This document shows, one piece after another, positions 62,189 through 64,000 of a DNA stretch of 64,000 nt. The position numbers and the translations under genes were made by a program. Source of the DNA: Aquipuribacter sp. SD81 (lineage in GTDB: Bacteria; Actinomycetota; Actinomycetes; Actinomycetales; JBBAYJ01); assembly GCF_037153975.1 (NCBI RefSeq), contig NZ_JBBAYJ010000006.1, positions 104,194 through 168,193 of the forward strand, written 5' to 3'. The first letter of the stretch is position 1; each line of letters starts with the position of its first letter. The notes beneath the pieces were generated by a model. That model worked only from the letters and a program-made list of their open reading frames with translations, was not told where the DNA came from and did no database searches.

Positions 62189-62601
62189 GCCTCCGCGCCC
62201 TGCTCGGGCTGCGCCGCCGCGCGCGGGCGAGCGCGGAGCGCAACCTCGCGACGGCGGCCGCGGTCCGGGCCCGCTGCGAGGCCGCCCGCGCCGAGGTCGT
62301 CGGCCGCCTCGACTCCGACCCCTTCCTGCAGGACAGCGCCGGCGACCCCCGGTTCACGCTCGCGCGGCGGGCTGGCCTGCTCGCCGACCTCTCCCGCGCC
62401 GACGACCTGCTCGCCGTCGCCGAGGGCGACGTCGGCCGCGAGCACGCGCTCACCGCGCAGGCGCGCATCCGGCTGCGGGCCGTCGAGCGGCTGCAGGAGC
62501 GCCGCGCCGCCGAGGTGCGCACGCGGCGCGAGGCCGCCGAGGCCGCCGAGCTCGACGACGTCGTGTCCACCCGCTACTCACGTGAGGAGGGGTCCCGGTG
62601 A
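62185..62601 (+). CDS. fliJ: Flagellar export protein FliJ
   Basis: A 138-residue helical protein occupying the FliJ slot between fliI and the wall hydrolase. It is Arg/Ala/Glu-rich with long coiled-coil potential ([40 protein letters not shown]), as expected for the FliJ stalk that activates FliI. Sequence conservation in this family is low, so position is the main support. GTGA overlaps both sides. Confidence 0.78.
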   Translation: MSLRALLGLRRRARASAERNLATAAAVRARCEAARAEVVGRLDSDPFLQDSAGDPRFTLARRAGLLADLSRADDLLAVAEGDVGREHALTAQARIRLRAVERLQERRAAEVRTRREAAEAAELDDVVSTRYSREEGSR

Positions 62602-63713
62602 CCCTCGCCGAGGTCCAGTCCCGCATCGCGACCATCTCCGGTCAGCTCGCACAGCTCGCACCACGCCGCGCGGGCCTCGACCCGTTCGTCGCCGACGCCT
62701 TCGCCGCGAGCCTGGGCCAGGCGAACCAGGCGCTCGGGGTCACCTCGCCCGCCTCGGCCGGCCCCGGCGTGGCCGTCGACCTCGACGCCGCCTCGCTGAC
62801 CGGGGGCGCGACCGGCACCGCGGCCGCCGGCGGCACGACCGCCGCCGGCGGGAGCCTCGCCGCCCGCCCGGGCGGGCCGAGCGGCGCCGACGTCGTGACA
62901 GCGGCACGGAAGTACCTCGGGGTGCCCTACCTGTGGGGCGGCACGGACCCCGGCAAGGGGCTGGACTGCTCCGGGCTCGTGCAGCGGGTCTTCAAGGACC
63001 TCGGCGTCGACGTGCCCCGCACGGTCGCCGACCAGCGCCGGGCCGGCACGGCCGTGCCGTCGCTCGCCCAGGCACGCCCCGGCGACCTCATCGCCTTCTC
63101 CAGCGAGCGGTCGCCGAGCGGACGCCACATCGGCATCTACATCGGCGACGGCAAGATGATCCACGCCCCGCGGTCGGGGAAGGACGTCATGGTCTCCGAC
63201 GTGTGGGCGCCGGAGCGCATCACCGCGATCCGCCGCATCGTCCCGGCCGAGCCGGCGCAGGCCGCCACGCCGGCCGTGGCACCCGCCGCCGCGGCGCAGG
63301 CCGCGGGCGGCGCCCCGCGTCCCGGGTGGGCCAAGGGCGAGGGGCTGAGCGAGATCTTCGCCGCCGCCACCAGCCGCTACGACCTGCCCGCCGGGCTGCT
63401 CGAGGCGGTCGCGCGCCGCGAGTCCGGCATGCGCACCGACGCCGTCAGCCCCGCCGGGGCCGTCGGGCTCATGCAGCTCATGCCCGGCACCGCCCGCGAG
63501 CTCGGCGTCGACCCGCGCGACCCGGCCCAGGCCGTCGACGGCGCGGCGCGCTACCTGCGCCAGCAGCTCGACCGCTTCGGCTCGCTCGACCTCGCCCTCG
63601 CCGCCTACAACGCCGGCCCGGGCAACGTGCGCCGCTACGGCGGCGTCCCGCCCTTCGCGGAGACCCGCGCCTACGTGGCCGCGATCACCGCCGACCTGCG
63701 CCGCGCCGCCTGA
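62598..63713 (+). CDS. NlpC/P60 endopeptidase and SLT lytic transglycosylase fusion
   Basis: A 371-residue dual wall hydrolase. Residues 1-90 are a low-complexity Ala/Gly linker after a short helix. Residues about 95-215 are an NlpC/P60 domain with catalytic Cys124 in [12 protein letters not shown] and His177 in [11 protein letters not shown]. Residues about 250-365 are a goose-lysozyme-type SLT domain with Glu275 in [26 protein letters not shown] and [18 protein letters not shown]. No signal peptide is seen, so it may be exported by the flagellar system and open peptidoglycan for the rod, as FlgJ does elsewhere. It overlaps fliJ by GTGA. Confidence 0.88.
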   Translation: MTLAEVQSRIATISGQLAQLAPRRAGLDPFVADAFAASLGQANQALGVTSPASAGPGVAVDLDAASLTGGATGTAAAGGTTAAGGSLAARPGGPSGADVVTAARKYLGVPYLWGGTDPGKGLDCSGLVQRVFKDLGVDVPRTVADQRRAGTAVPSLAQARPGDLIAFSSERSPSGRHIGIYIGDGKMIHAPRSGKDVMVSDVWAPERITAIRRIVPAEPAQAATPAVAPAAAAQAAGGAPRPGWAKGEGLSEIFAAATSRYDLPAGLLEAVARRESGMRTDAVSPAGAVGLMQLMPGTARELGVDPRDPAQAVDGAARYLRQQLDRFGSLDLALAAYNAGPGNVRRYGGVPPFAETRAYVAAITADLRRAA

Positions 63714-63725
63714 GAGGGGACTCCC

Positions 63726-64000
63726 GTGTCCGCACCGCGCACCACCTCGACCGCGCTCCCGGCCGCGCGCACCGCCGACCCGGCCGGCCTGCCGGCTCCC
63801 CGGCGCGACGACCCGCGCCACGCCGCGGGCTTCGAGCGCGCGCTGGAGCGCGCCCAGCACGCCGGTGCCCGCTCCCGCCCCACCGGCCCGGACGGCGGGA
63901 GCACCCGCGGGCCCGCCGCCGTCGAGGCGGGCCGCGCCCGGGACGCAGCCGCGCGCCCGGCCGCGCCGCACCCACGGGGCGGCTCGTCAAGTCGGAGGCC
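63726..64000 (+). CDS. fliK: Probable flagellar hook-length control protein FliK, N-terminal part
   Basis: An open frame from the GTG at 63726 to the window end gives 91 residues (SAPRTTSTALPAARTADPAG, then RHAAGFERALERAQHAGARS and a Gly/Pro/Arg-rich stretch). Such a disordered, Pro/Ala-rich N-terminus with one FxxALxxA-like helix is typical of FliK, and fliK usually follows fliJ. The conserved C-terminal domain is beyond the edge. The start has GAGGGGACTCCC upstream. Confidence 0.6.
   Translation, partial: MSAPRTTSTALPAARTADPAGLPAPRRDDPRHAAGFERALERAQHAGARSRPTGPDGGSTRGPAAVEAGRARDAAARPAAPHPRGGSSSRR

Overview
The window is GC-rich DNA (about three quarters G+C) with many GTG starts and frequent 4-base GTGA/ATGA gene overlaps. 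It carries nirBD with a HemD-like regulator, PurS, a LOV-SpoIIE phosphatase and an actinobacterial flagellar locus. This fits a motile, high-GC Actinomycetes bacterium, perhaps Micrococcales or a related order; genus cannot be settled from the sequence. No rRNA, tRNA, CRISPR array, prophage or IS transposase was seen.

Layout. 1-3145: DUF368 (partial) and xth on the minus strand, divergent from a short-chain dehydrogenase, pyrE and a TrmH-type RNA methyltransferase. 3142-8327: a minus-strand operon of lactate-racemase-like protein, acyltransferase, mannose-6-phosphate isomerase, Brp/Blh carotene dioxygenase and a small lipoprotein. 8395-13008: an AbiEi-like protein, mobA, moeA and a zinc alcohol dehydrogenase. 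13037-15694: a TetR regulator divergent from an epimerase-like gene and a membrane protein. 15648-27286: a minus-strand nitrate assimilation cluster made of a trifunctional siroheme synthase, narK, nitrate reductase, its FAD electron-transfer partner, nirB, nirD and an NnaR-like regulator. mobA and moeA nearby supply molybdenum cofactor and the siroheme synthase supplies the NirB prosthetic group. 27448-36088: a fatty acyl reductase/HAD fusion, fructose-bisphosphate aldolase, a STAS protein, a LOV-PP2C-HATPase light-sensing phosphatase, DUF3151 and an amine-oxidase-like flavoprotein. 36195-48175: purine genes purA, purD, purC and purS scattered among transporters, a peptidase, an MBL hydrolase, a PadR-controlled membrane protein and a SIS-domain protein. 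48507-64000: flagellar genes. Minus-strand flgN-flgK-flgL-fliW diverges from the flagellar sigma factor, fliC, fliD, fliS and then a tightly overlapped flgB-flgC-fliE-fliF-fliG-fliH-fliI-fliJ-wall hydrolase-fliK run that leaves the window.

The non-coding DNA is unusually informative. At least ten genes look leaderless, with a TANNNT-like -10 element 6-9 bases before the start codon. Three lipid/redox genes (larA-like, Zn-ADH, FAR-HAD) share the element TGGTTGGAT next to their starts, which suggests a dispersed regulon. Two flagellar-sigma promoters with identical spacing precede flgN and fliC. Two 171-bp palindromic elements, colinear without gaps and about 78% identical by hand count, lie 39 kb apart. 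Perfect or near-perfect operators lie at padR and at an MFS exporter gene.
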